DNA of 6,065 nucleotides from Rhodospirillaceae bacterium (GTDB lineage: Bacteria; Pseudomonadota; Alphaproteobacteria; Rhodospirillales; 2-02-FULL-58-16). The notes beneath the pieces were generated by a model. It searched no databases. It was not told the origin of the DNA and worked only from the letters and a program-made list of their open reading frames with translations. The DNA lies in NCBI GenBank assembly GCA_030623425.1, contig JAUXMA010000109.1, positions 1 to 6,065 of the forward strand, given 5' to 3'. Positions 1 to 5,938 of the stretch are shown one piece after another. How positions within the stretch are numbered: position 1 is the first letter of the stretch; each line of letters starts with the position of its first letter. The translations under genes were made by a program, and so were the position numbers.

Positions 1-362
1 ATCTTGCGGCGTTCAATCGACATGCTTTCCGGCATCGTCAGGATCAGCCGGTATCCCTTGGCGGCGCAGACAAAGGCCAGGGCGATGCCGGTGTTGCCCG
101 AGGTCGGCTCGACCAAGATCGCTTTCGGACCAAGGCTGCCGTCGGCCTCGGCGGCTTCGATCATGGCCAGGCCGATGCGGTCCTTGACCGAGCCCAGAGG
201 ATTGAAGAACTCGCATTTGCCGAGGATGTCGGCCTTGCAACCGGTGTCGTTGGCCAGTCTTTGCAAGCGCACCAAGGGCGTCGAGCCGATGGTCTCCAGG
301 ATGCTGCCGTAAAGGCGGCCCGGTCGCTGCGAGGTGGCGGTGGTTGTCTGGGATTCATTCAT
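1..362 (-). CDS. cysK: Cysteine synthase A (O-acetylserine sulfhydrylase), N-terminal part
   Basis: This pyridoxal-phosphate enzyme makes L-cysteine from O-acetylserine and sulfide in the cytoplasm, the last step of sulfate assimilation. The window holds 120 codons from the ATG; the frame runs off the left edge, so about two thirds of a usual ~310-residue protein is missing. Visible family marks are the N-terminal GSTPLVRL stretch (about residues 27-33), NPLGSVKDR with the expected Schiff-base lysine at K60, the substrate-binding loop TSGNTG at 87-92, and [10 protein letters not shown] at 110-119. A GAGGAGG ribosome binding site lies 10 nt before the ATG (373-379). The gene follows the Rrf2-type regulator on the same strand after a 135-bp gap that could hold its own promoter. 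The related cystathionine beta-synthase fold is the only serious alternative; motif order favours CysK. Confidence 0.93.
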   Translation of the reverse strand, partial: MNESQTTTATSQRPGRLYGSILETIGSTPLVRLQRLANDTGCKADILGKCEFFNPLGSVKDRIGLAMIEAAEADGSLGPKAILVEPTSGNTGIALAFVCAAKGYRLILTMPESMSIERRK

Positions 363-402
363 CACAAAAAGGCCTCCTCGACCAGCTTACGCGCGCTCTC
401 AT
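355..402 (-). CDS. Possible 15-codon leader ORF overlapping the cysK start
   Basis: An ATG at 400-402 opens a 15-residue frame ([15 protein letters not shown]) that ends in TGA at 355-357, seven bases inside cysK. It is preceded by a purine-rich GAGAGAG run, a weak ribosome binding site. The cysK ribosome binding site is formed by its two AGG arginine codons, so ribosomes on the mini-ORF would cover it. A cysteine codon (TGT) sits two codons before the end. This would fit a translationally coupled or attenuating leader, but such short frames are common by chance and a single cysteine codon is weak evidence. The peptide has no recognised family. Confidence 0.2.
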   Translation of the reverse strand: MRARVSWSRRPFCDE

Positions 403-462
403 TTTCTCTCTCTAAAAGGTCACGGAATCCGCTGGCGGTGATGGCGCCGCGGGTATTTCACA

Positions 463-491
463 AGAATAATGCGGGATTTCGAATGGTTCAA
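463..491 (-). promoter_or_regulatory. Candidate sigma-70 promoter for cysK
   Basis: On the minus strand TTGAAC (486-491) and TATTCT (463-468) are separated by exactly 17 nt. Each hexamer matches the consensus at four of six positions. The spacing and the position just after the regulator stop codon (498) make this a plausible cysK promoter with a leader of roughly 95 nt. A palindromic TTCGAA lies in the spacer and could be part of an operator, but this is not demonstrated. Confidence 0.35.
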
Positions 492-497
492 TCCGTC

Positions 498-956
498 TCA
501 GATGGAAAAATCCAGATTGCTGCGTCCCTCGCTGATGATTTTGGCGCGGTGGGCGCGGTTGCACAGATCGTCGATGGTGACCTCATCGAGCCGTTTGGTG
601 ACTTCATCCTGTAGCTCCCGCCACAGCGCGCGCACCACTTTTCGTCCCAGTTCGGAACCGGCGTTGTCGTCCTGCGTCGAATCATCGCCGGTTTCCATCT
701 TGCCGACGACGCGGATGATGTCGCCGACGGTGATGCGGCGGCGTTCGCGGGCCAGGCGATAGCCGCCCTTGGGGCCGCGGACGCCGATCAGCACGCCTTC
801 GCGGACCAGATGCTGTAGGGCCTGTTCCAGGTAGCGGCGCGGAATGCCCTGACGCCGCGTGATCGTCCGGCTTTGCACCGGCTGGCTGCCGGCGTGAAAG
901 GCGATGTCGAGAACCGCTTCGATGGCGAACAGCATTTTTTTCGACAGGTGAAGCAT
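498..956 (-). CDS. Rrf2-family winged-helix transcription regulator lacking the Fe-S cysteines
   Basis: A 152-residue DNA-binding regulator of the Rrf2 family (IscR, CymR, NsrR relatives). The N-terminal winged helix is clear: LSKKMLFAIEAVLDIAFHA at about 4-22, a recognition region around GIPRRYLEQALQHLVREGVL (37-56), and the wing RGPKGGYRLAR (60-70), followed by ITVGDIIRVV (75-84). IscR and NsrR carry three cysteines after this point to hold an Fe-S cluster. Here that segment (about 85-110) is acidic and polar with none, and the only cysteine is C132. It is therefore unlikely to bind a cluster in the IscR manner. The ATG is 6 nt after the dut stop, so it is probably cotranscribed with dut, and cysK follows. 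Control of cysK or cysteine metabolism, as for CymR in Bacillus, is inferred from context; it cannot be named iscR on this evidence. Confidence 0.9.
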   Translation of the reverse strand: MLHLSKKMLFAIEAVLDIAFHAGSQPVQSRTITRRQGIPRRYLEQALQHLVREGVLIGVRGPKGGYRLARERRRITVGDIIRVVGKMETGDDSTQDDNAGSELGRKVVRALWRELQDEVTKRLDEVTIDDLCNRAHRAKIISEGRSNLDFSI

Positions 957-962
957 GGCGGC

Positions 963-1424
963 TCAGCCTTTTCCGTTCGTTCCCGTCGAGCCGAAACCGC
1001 CGCCGCCGCGGGCGCTGGCGCTCAAGCTGTCGGTCTCGACCCAGGCGAAGGCGCGGACCGGGGCCACCACCATCTGGGCGATCCGCATGCCGCGCTCGAC
1101 GGCGAAGGCGGCGTCGCCCAGATTGGCCAGGATGATGCCGATTTCGCCGCGATAGTCGGCGTCGATGGTGCCCGGCGCGTTGAGCACCGTGATCCCGTGT
1201 TCGGCCGCCAGACCCGAACGCGGCCGGACCTGCGCCTCGAAGCCGGGCGGCAAGGCAATGGCGATGCCGGACGGAATGACGGCGCGGGCGCCGGGTTCGA
1301 GGACCACCGGTTCGTCGACCGCCGCCAGCAGGTCGACGCCGGCGCTCCGATCGGTGGCCGGCGCCGGCAAGTCGAGGCCGGCCCCATGGGCAAGCCGGCG
1401 GACGGCGACCTCGATGCCGCTCAC
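963..1424 (-). CDS. dut: Deoxyuridine 5'-triphosphate nucleotidohydrolase (dUTPase)
   Basis: Hydrolyses dUTP to dUMP and pyrophosphate, keeping uracil out of DNA and supplying dUMP for thymidylate synthesis; the family works as a homotrimer. All five trimeric dUTPase motifs are present in order: AGVDL (28-32), PRSGLA (68-73), [11 protein letters not shown] (85-95) with the catalytic-site aspartate and the uracil-stacking tyrosine Y91, GMRIAQMV (112-119), and the glycine-rich C-terminal arm [10 protein letters not shown] (139-148). The length of 153 residues is normal. The start is GTG, overlapping the coaBC stop in a 4-bp GTGA, with a GGAGG ribosome binding site about 8 nt upstream, so translation is probably coupled to coaBC. 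Confidence 0.97.
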   Translation of the reverse strand: MSGIEVAVRRLAHGAGLDLPAPATDRSAGVDLLAAVDEPVVLEPGARAVIPSGIAIALPPGFEAQVRPRSGLAAEHGITVLNAPGTIDADYRGEIGIILANLGDAAFAVERGMRIAQMVVAPVRAFAWVETDSLSASARGGGGFGSTGTNGKG

Positions 1425-2626
1425 GACGCCGCCTCCAGGACCTCGGAGATACGATCGGCCAAGCGCTCGGCCACCGCCGGCTTGCTCATCCTAGGCCAGC
1501 TCTCCACGCCCCCCACGGTGATCAGGTGGACGGTGTTGGCGTCGCCGCCGATGGCGCCGGTGCCGGGCGAGACGTCGTTGGCGACGATCCAGTCGCAGCC
1601 CTTGGCTTGCCGTTTGGCCAGGGCATTGTCGAGAACCTTGTCCGTCTCGGCGGCGAAACCAATGACCAGGCGCGGACGGCGGTTGCCGGCCCCGCCGATG
1701 GCGCTCAGGATGTCCGGGTTCTCGGTCAGGGTCAGGACCGGCGCCGGGGCGCCGGTCTTCTTGATTTTACGCGCCGCCACTTCGGCGACCCGCCAGTCGG
1801 CGACGGCGGCGGCGCAAACGGCGGCGTCGACGGGCAGCGCGGCCTCGCAAGCGGCCAGCATCTGGCGCGCCGATTCGACCCGCACCACCTTGACCCCCGG
1901 CGGATCGGGCTCGTGCGTGGGTCCGGAAACCAGGGTCGTTTCGGCGCCCCGCCGGGCCAGCGCGGCGGCAATGGCGTGGCCCTGCTTGCCCGACGAGCGG
2001 TTGGCGATGTAGCGCACCGGATCGATGGCTTCAAAGGTGGGGCCGCTGGTGACCAGGGCGCGCCGGCCCGCGAGCCGGCCGCCGGAGCGAAAAAAATCCC
2101 CGACGGCGACGACGATATCGTCGGCCTCGGCCATGCGGCCGATGCCGAACTCGCCGCAGGCCATGTCCCCTTCCACGGGGCCGACGAAATGGACGCCGCG
2201 TTGCCGAAGCAACGCCAGATTGGCGGCCGTGGCGGCGTTATCCCACATGCGGACGTTCATCGCCGGCGCCGCCAGTACCGGTTTGTCGGTGGCGAGAAGG
2301 ACCGTGGTCGCCAAATCGTCGGCCAGGCCATGCGCCATTTTGGCCAGGATATTGGCCGACGCCGGCGCCACCAGCACCAGATCGGCCTCCCGAGACAGGC
2401 GGATATGCCCCATCTCGCTTTCGTCGGTGAGCTGAAACAGGTCCTCGTAAACCTTCTCGCCGCTGAGCGCGGCGAGCGCCAGGGGGGTGACGAACTGGGC
2501 GCCGCCTTGGCTGAGCACGCAACGCACGGCGGCGCCTTCGGCGCGCAGACGGCGGATCGCGTCCAGGCACTTGTAGGCGGCGATGCCGCCCGAAACGATC
2601 AAAAGGATGCGTTTTCCATTCAGCAC
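1421..2626 (-). CDS. coaBC: Bifunctional phosphopantothenoylcysteine decarboxylase / phosphopantothenate-cysteine ligase
   Basis: Two consecutive steps of coenzyme A synthesis: CoaB joins 4'-phosphopantothenate to cysteine using CTP, and CoaC decarboxylates the product to 4'-phosphopantetheine with FMN. The N-terminal CoaC flavoprotein domain (about 1-180) shows GGIAAYK (13-19), the catalytic histidine in GHIRLS (H74), [12 protein letters not shown] (88-98), PAMNVRMW with N124, and the flap cysteine in MACGE (C157). The CoaB domain (about 187-401) shows [24 protein letters not shown] with N209, the KIKK motif at 287-290, TENPDIL, GFAAET (323-328) and WIVAND. A GTG start at 2624-2626 is chosen because it gives the typical [15 protein letters not shown]-terminus and has GGGAGGT immediately upstream. 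A TTG at 2639-2641 would add five residues but has no ribosome binding site. Length of 401 residues is normal. Confidence 0.96.
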   Translation of the reverse strand: MLNGKRILLIVSGGIAAYKCLDAIRRLRAEGAAVRCVLSQGGAQFVTPLALAALSGEKVYEDLFQLTDESEMGHIRLSREADLVLVAPASANILAKMAHGLADDLATTVLLATDKPVLAAPAMNVRMWDNAATAANLALLRQRGVHFVGPVEGDMACGEFGIGRMAEADDIVVAVGDFFRSGGRLAGRRALVTSGPTFEAIDPVRYIANRSSGKQGHAIAAALARRGAETTLVSGPTHEPDPPGVKVVRVESARQMLAACEAALPVDAAVCAAAVADWRVAEVAARKIKKTGAPAPVLTLTENPDILSAIGGAGNRRPRLVIGFAAETDKVLDNALAKRQAKGCDWIVANDVSPGTGAIGGDANTVHLITVGGVESWPRMSKPAVAERLADRISEVLEAAS

Positions 2627-2660
2627 GTGACCTCCCGGCAATCAAGCAGGCTCGGAGCGG

Positions 2661-2717
2661 AAATATTTAACGAGAAAAATGTGTGGTTAATTTAATCGCC
2701 GGCAACAACCGTTGCAA
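2661..2717 (-). promoter_or_regulatory. AT-rich probable promoter region upstream of coaBC
   Basis: The stretch 2661-2697 is about 80% A+T in an otherwise very GC-rich sequence, and lies 35-70 bp before the coaBC start. One candidate pair is TTGCAA (2712-2717) and TTAAAT (2690-2695) with a 16-nt spacer; a second -10-like TAAATA lies at 2664-2669. None is a close match to consensus, so the exact promoter is uncertain. The local base composition supports a promoter that would drive coaBC-dut-regulator separately from ubiE. Confidence 0.4.
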
Positions 2718-2740
2718 GCCCGTTGGCGTTTTCCTTGCCG

Positions 2741-2800
2741 TCAAGACATCGGGACCAGCAACAAAACGGCGATCAAGACCGCCGCCCGGAGCGGCGGCAA
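2741..2800 (-). CDS. Possible tiny membrane peptide ORF (19 residues) between ubiE and coaBC
   Basis: A TTG at 2798-2800 is preceded by AAGGAG (2807-2812) with an ideal 6-nt spacer. The frame encodes MPPLRAAVLIAVLLLVPMS and stops at 2741-2743. Residues 4-16 form an uninterrupted hydrophobic run long enough for a short transmembrane segment. The frame is open upstream only to a TGA at about 2834. It sits where many alphaproteobacteria have ubiB, whose protein ends in hydrophobic helices, so it could be a leftover ubiB tail, a real small membrane protein, or chance. Its second half overlaps a possible terminator hairpin. No family is recognised. Confidence 0.25.
   Translation of the reverse strand: MPPLRAAVLIAVLLLVPMS
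2760..2784 (-). terminator. Weak candidate intrinsic terminator after ubiE
   Basis: On the minus strand CGGCG (2780-2784) and CGCCG (2767-2771) can pair around an 8-nt loop, extendable by G-U pairs, and are followed directly by TTTTGTT (2760-2766). This sits about 65 nt after the ubiE stop and would separate ubiE from coaBC. The five-pair core is short. The same CGGCG sequence can instead pair upstream in a stronger hairpin (2779-2797, CCGCCG/CGGCGG) that has no U-tract, so the two structures compete. Confidence 0.3.
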
Positions 2801-2848
2801 AAGCGTCTCCTTGCCGGCGCCGCCTCCAATTCATCGAGCGGGAACAAG

Positions 2849-3634
2849 TCAGATTCGCCAGGCCGAATGGATGGCGGCGATGCCGCCGGAAAGGTTGCAC
2901 GCCTGGACCCGATCCAGGCCGGCCTCGGCGATCATCGCGGCGAAGGCCTCCTGTGGCGGGAAACGGCGAATGCTTTCCGCCAAATAGACGTAGGCCTCGC
3001 GGTCGCCCGCCACCACCTGTCCCAGGGCCGGCAGCAGGCGGAAGGAATAGGCGTCATAGAGCCGGCCCAGGAGCGGCAGCGCCACCCGGCTGAATTCCAG
3101 GCAAAGAAACCGCCCGCCGGGCCTGAGCACCCGTCTCGCCTCCCGCAAGGCCCGTTCCACGCGGGTGACGTTGCGGATGCAAAACGCCGTCGTGTAGGCG
3201 TCCACGGAGCCGTCCTCGATGGGCAGGCGCTCGGCGTCGCCCGAGACCCAGGCGATGCCATCCAACAGCCCCCGGTCGATGGCGCGGTCGCGGCCGACGG
3301 CGAGCATCTCCTTGTTGATGTCCAAGACGGTGACATGGCCGCCGCCGCGCATCCGAAAGCGAATGGCGATATCGCCGGTGCCGCCGCCGACGTCAAGGAG
3401 CCGCATTCGCGGACGCGGATTCAGCCGGTCCATCAGGGCCGCCTTCCACAGACGGTGGATGCCCAAGCTCATCAGGTCGTTCATCAGGTCGTAGCGGGGG
3501 GCGACGCTGTCGAAAACGGCGCCCACCAGCGCCGCCTTTTCGTCCTCGGCGACGCTCTTAAATCCGAAATGGGTGGTGGCGCCCGCATGTTGCCGGCGCT
3601 GGGGCGGAGGCTTGATGTCGCGGGGTTGGGACAT
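2849..3634 (-). CDS. ubiE: Ubiquinone/menaquinone biosynthesis C-methyltransferase UbiE
   Basis: S-adenosylmethionine-dependent C-methylation of the quinone ring in ubiquinone (and, where made, menaquinone) synthesis. The 261-residue protein has the UbiE/Coq5 signature [20 protein letters not shown] (41-60), SAM-binding motif [11 protein letters not shown] (79-88) with acidic D105 at the end of strand 2, [17 protein letters not shown] (132-148), FCIRNV (151-156), the post-motif [16 protein letters not shown] (167-182), [10 protein letters not shown] (193-202), and the usual C-terminal HSAWRI. An ATG at 3677-3679 would add 15 residues but overlaps mutM, and no upstream family motif is gained, so the start at 3632-3634 is preferred. 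It has no clear ribosome binding site. The gene is divergent from mutM. The ubiB gene that often follows ubiE in this group is absent here. Confidence 0.95.
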   Translation of the reverse strand: MSQPRDIKPPPQRRQHAGATTHFGFKSVAEDEKAALVGAVFDSVAPRYDLMNDLMSLGIHRLWKAALMDRLNPRPRMRLLDVGGGTGDIAIRFRMRGGGHVTVLDINKEMLAVGRDRAIDRGLLDGIAWVSGDAERLPIEDGSVDAYTTAFCIRNVTRVERALREARRVLRPGGRFLCLEFSRVALPLLGRLYDAYSFRLLPALGQVVAGDREAYVYLAESIRRFPPQEAFAAMIAEAGLDRVQACNLSGGIAAIHSAWRI

Positions 3635-3681
3635 GGCGGCGAACCATAGCCTAAGCCGGTCCCATGCGCTACCTTGCATTG

Positions 3682-4524
3682 ATGCCCGAGCTGCCCGAAG
3701 TCGAGACCGTCCGTTTGGGCCTTGTCCCCGTCCTCGAGGGCAGGTTGTTGCGCCGCGTCCTTCAACGGCGCGCCGATCTCAGGTTCCCCCTGCCCACGGG
3801 CTTCGTCCGGCGTTTGACCGGCCGCCGCGTCCTCGCCCTGGGGCGGCGGGGCAAGTTCATTCTCGCCACCCTGGACGACGGCTGGGTGTTGATCATGCAT
3901 CTCGGCATGTCGGGCCGCTTCAAGGTCTTCGAGAAACCGCCGGCGGCGGCGGATGTTCACGACCACGTGACCTTCGAGACCGACGCCGGCGCCACCATCC
4001 GCTTCTCGGATCCCCGGCGCTTCGGTTTCATGGATTTGGTCCCTGAACCGGAGCTCGCCTTGTATCCCTTGCTCTCCGGCCTCGGCCCGGAGCCATTGAG
4101 CGCCGATTTCAGCGCGGCATGGTTGGAATCGCGTCTCAATGGGCGGAAAACCCCCATCAAGACGGCGATCATGGATCAGGCCGTGGTCGCCGGGATGGGA
4201 AACATCTATGCCTCGGAAAGCCTCCATAGAGCCGGCATATCGCCGAAGAGAAAGGCGGCGTCGGTCAAGGGCCGGCGGGCGCGGCGCCTCGCCGCCGCCA
4301 TCCGCGAGGTGCTGGCGGAAGCCATCGAGGCCGGCGGCTCGAGCCTTCGCGATCACCGTTTGCCCGACGGCGGGTTCGGCTATTTCCAACACCGTTTCGC
4401 CGTCTATGGACGCCATGGGCTGGCCTGCCCCGGATGCGATTGCGAGATCGAAAAGACGGCCGGCGTCAGGCGAATCGTCCAGGCGGGACGGGCAACTTTT
4501 TATTGTTCATCTCGCCAACGGTGA
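3682..4524 (+). CDS. mutM: Formamidopyrimidine-DNA glycosylase (8-oxoguanine repair)
   Basis: Base-excision repair enzyme that removes 8-oxoguanine and formamidopyrimidines and nicks the abasic site. The start at 3682 is fixed by function: it gives [10 protein letters not shown], whose proline, exposed after Met removal, is the Schiff-base nucleophile; the upstream in-frame ATG at 3664 would bury it. Also present are E3, K58 (RRGKF), MHLGMSGRF with M75, DPRRFG with R113 and F114, the helix-two-turn-helix around [18 protein letters not shown] (171-188), and a C-terminal zinc finger. The finger is unusual: cysteines are C249, C252, C254 and C275, while the expected fourth ligand (C-x2-C) is R278, and the linker is about six residues longer than in E. 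coli. Length is 280. No ribosome binding site is evident. The first gene of the plus-strand group. Confidence 0.96.
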   Translation: MPELPEVETVRLGLVPVLEGRLLRRVLQRRADLRFPLPTGFVRRLTGRRVLALGRRGKFILATLDDGWVLIMHLGMSGRFKVFEKPPAAADVHDHVTFETDAGATIRFSDPRRFGFMDLVPEPELALYPLLSGLGPEPLSADFSAAWLESRLNGRKTPIKTAIMDQAVVAGMGNIYASESLHRAGISPKRKAASVKGRRARRLAAAIREVLAEAIEAGGSSLRDHRLPDGGFGYFQHRFAVYGRHGLACPGCDCEIEKTAGVRRIVQAGRATFYCSSRQR

Positions 4525-4540
4525 TTAAATAGCGAATCCT

Positions 4541-4948
4541 ATGTCCCGTTCATTGCACCGGTTCGCGTTCCTGGCCGCCGTCCTCTTCACTGTCCAGATG
4601 GGCTGTTGGGAACTGGCGGCGGCCGACCGCAACGGCGTCGCCTTCGTCAGCGGCATCGAGGACCTGCCGCTGATGGACGGCTTGCGCGAGGCTCAAGAGG
4701 AGAGCATGGTCTTCGACACGGCGGCGGGCCGGATTGTCGAATCCTACGCTTCCGGCGCCGTGACGCGGCGGCAAGTGCTGGAATTCTATGCCTCGACCCT
4801 GCCGCAACTGGGCTGGCGGCGACGCAGCGAAACCACCTTTCAGCGGGAAGACGAGATCCTGAAACTGGAATTTTCCGCCGCCGCCGCGAAACCTGCCCTG
4901 ACGGTGCGGTTCGCGCTGTCGCCGGCAAACGCCGCCGCCGCCCGATAG
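4541..4948 (+). CDS. Small predicted secreted protein of unknown function
   Basis: A 135-residue protein not assigned to a named family. Residues 1-28 look like a Sec signal peptide: basic MSRSLHR, hydrophobic core FAFLAAVLFTV, and a signal peptidase I site at AAA|D (28/29), so the product is probably periplasmic. The cysteine at 22 lies in QMGC, a poor lipobox, so a lipoprotein is less likely. The mature part is about 107 residues with the most structured-looking stretch at 78-112 (VLEFYASTLPQLGWRRR followed by FQREDEILKLEF), reminiscent of small domains of alternating helix and strand seen in uncharacterised secreted proteins, then an alanine-rich end. It starts 16 nt after the mutM stop and ends 26 nt before the enoyl-CoA hydratase start, so it is probably in one operon with both. 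Coding is supported by GC-rich third positions and tight packing. The start has no clear ribosome binding site. Confidence 0.8.
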   Translation: MSRSLHRFAFLAAVLFTVQMGCWELAAADRNGVAFVSGIEDLPLMDGLREAQEESMVFDTAAGRIVESYASGAVTRRQVLEFYASTLPQLGWRRRSETTFQREDEILKLEFSAAAAKPALTVRFALSPANAAAAR

Positions 4949-4974
4949 CGCCTTGATCTTGAAGGAGAGGTCAG

Positions 4975-5751
4975 TTGTCACACGAGAACATCATTGTCGA
5001 GAAAAGAGGCCGCGTCGGCCTGATCACGCTCAACCGCCCGAAAGCGATGAACGCCCTTAACGTCGCCTTGATCGGGGAACTTAAGCTGGCCCTCGACGAA
5101 TTCGAGGACGACGATGAAATCGGCGCCATCGTCATTACCGGTTCGGACAAGGTTTTCGCCGCCGGCGCCGACGTCAAGGAGATCAGGGACAAGTCCTTTA
5201 TCGAGGCCTACAGCGAGGATTTCATTAGCAAGGACTGGGAACGCATCGCCACGTGCCGCAAGCCGGTGATCGCCGCCGTCGCCGGCTACGCCTTGGGCGG
5301 CGGCTGTGAAATCGCCATGATGTGCGATTTCATTCTCGCCGCCGACAACGCCAGGTTCGGCCAGCCGGAAATCACCATCGGCACGATCCCCGGGGCGGGG
5401 GGAACCCAGCGTCTGACCCGTTTGGTCGGTAAGTCGAAGGCGATGGAGATGATTCTCACCGGCCGCATCATGGAGGCCGAGGAAGCCGAGAGCTCCGGTT
5501 TGGTCAGCCGCGTCGTCGCCGCCGGCGATCTGGTCGACGAGGCGGTGAAGACGGCCGATGCCATCGCCGAGATGTCCAGGCCAACCGTCATGATGGCGAA
5601 AGAGGCGGTCTTGCGGTCCCAGGAAACCCCGCTTGCCGAAGGCATCCGTTTCGAACGGCGCCTGTTTCACGCCACCTTCGCCACCGATGACCAGAAGGAA
5701 GGCATGGCCGCCTTCGCCGAAAAGCGCCAGCCCAAGTTCACCGACAAATAG
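4975..5751 (+). CDS. Enoyl-CoA hydratase (crotonase family)
   Basis: Adds water to trans-2-enoyl-CoA to give 3-hydroxyacyl-CoA, the second step of fatty acid beta-oxidation; also used in amino-acid and polyhydroxyalkanoate pathways. The 258-residue protein has the crotonase fold marks: [11 protein letters not shown] (19-29), the first oxyanion-hole region FAAGADVKE (61-69), the second in GYALGGGCE (104-112), and both catalytic glutamates expected for a true hydratase, E112 and E132 ([19 protein letters not shown]). These match the mitochondrial short-chain enzyme closely, so hydratase activity is more likely than isomerase. The start is TTG at 4975, with AAGGAG at 4962-4967 and a 7-nt spacer. 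It lies last in the mutM operon-like group. Which acyl-CoA chain length it prefers cannot be read from the sequence, so no specific symbol (such as echA or fadB1) is given. Confidence 0.95.
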   Translation: MSHENIIVEKRGRVGLITLNRPKAMNALNVALIGELKLALDEFEDDDEIGAIVITGSDKVFAAGADVKEIRDKSFIEAYSEDFISKDWERIATCRKPVIAAVAGYALGGGCEIAMMCDFILAADNARFGQPEITIGTIPGAGGTQRLTRLVGKSKAMEMILTGRIMEAEEAESSGLVSRVVAAGDLVDEAVKTADAIAEMSRPTVMMAKEAVLRSQETPLAEGIRFERRLFHATFATDDQKEGMAAFAEKRQPKFTDK

Positions 5752-5802
5752 GCCAAACCGGAACCGAACGTCCGGGCCGATCAATCCTTTCGCGCCTCGG
5801 GG

Positions 5803-5831
5803 TTGACGGCAACCGGCGGCGGCGATATAAG
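5803..5831 (+). promoter_or_regulatory. Strong sigma-70 type promoter for rpsT
   Basis: TTGACG (5803-5808) and TATAAG (5826-5831) are separated by exactly 17 nt; each matches consensus at five of six positions. Transcription would start near 5838, giving a leader of about 100 nt before rpsT. The -10 element lies in the loop of a perfect inverted repeat, GGCGGC (5818-5823) and GCCGCC (5831-5836). Confidence 0.7.
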
Positions 5832-5843
5832 CCGCCTTTCCTT
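5818..5843 (+). terminator. Hairpin overlapping the rpsT promoter, possible terminator for the enoyl-CoA hydratase gene
   Basis: A perfect 6-bp GC stem (GGCGGC/GCCGCC) with a 7-nt loop GATATAA is followed by TTTCCTT. It lies about 65 nt after the enoyl-CoA hydratase stop. The T-tract is interrupted, so termination would be weak. The site coincides with the rpsT -10 box, and the promoter reading is the better supported of the two. Confidence 0.3.
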
Positions 5844-5938
5844 GCCGGCCCGTTCGCCGCCTTGGCGTTGCTATGGAGACCAAGCAGTGGCAAGGGACGA
5901 ACCGGCAAATGAATTGGCACTTGAACAAGATTTGATCG
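5838..5938 (+). other. 5' leader of rpsT
   Basis: About 100 nt lie between the predicted transcription start and the rpsT ATG. It contains a short possible stem (CTTGG 5861-5865 with CCAAG 5880-5884) and a 20-codon frame from ATG 5873 to TGA 5935, ending 3 nt before rpsT, without a ribosome binding site of its own. No strong Shine-Dalgarno sequence precedes rpsT. S20 represses its own translation in E. coli, so a regulatory leader is plausible, but no known RNA family was recognised. Confidence 0.35.

Noticed and set aside
2682..2690. TTAACCACA on the minus strand, one mismatch from a DnaA box, and also close to a CtrA TTAACC half-site
   Set aside because: It is a single site inside an AT-rich promoter-like tract, with no cluster of boxes and no TTAA-N7-TTAA arrangement. 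Chance is the simplest explanation.
1526..2695. Long plus-strand frame of 389 codons opposite coaBC
   Set aside because: The minus strand carries a complete CoaBC with all catalytic motifs, and the plus-strand product is a low-complexity Gly/Ala/Arg shadow.
2667..2900. 77-codon minus-strand frame in the ubiE-coaBC gap
   Set aside because: Overlaps the conserved end of ubiE, has an arginine-rich composition typical of out-of-frame GC-rich DNA, and lacks a good ribosome binding site.
3635..3681. Divergent promoters for ubiE and mutM in the 47-bp gap
   Set aside because: Promoters must exist nearby, but no -35/-10 pair with acceptable spacing could be picked on either strand, so no site is annotated.
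3484..4416. 310-codon minus-strand frame opposite mutM, overlapping the ubiE start
   Set aside because: Its product has no recognisable domain and it conflicts with two strongly supported genes; it is a shadow of mutM.
5758..5775. Inverted repeat CCGGA / TCCGG just after the enoyl-CoA hydratase stop
   Set aside because: Only five pairs, with an 8-nt loop and no T-tract directly after it; too weak to call a terminator.
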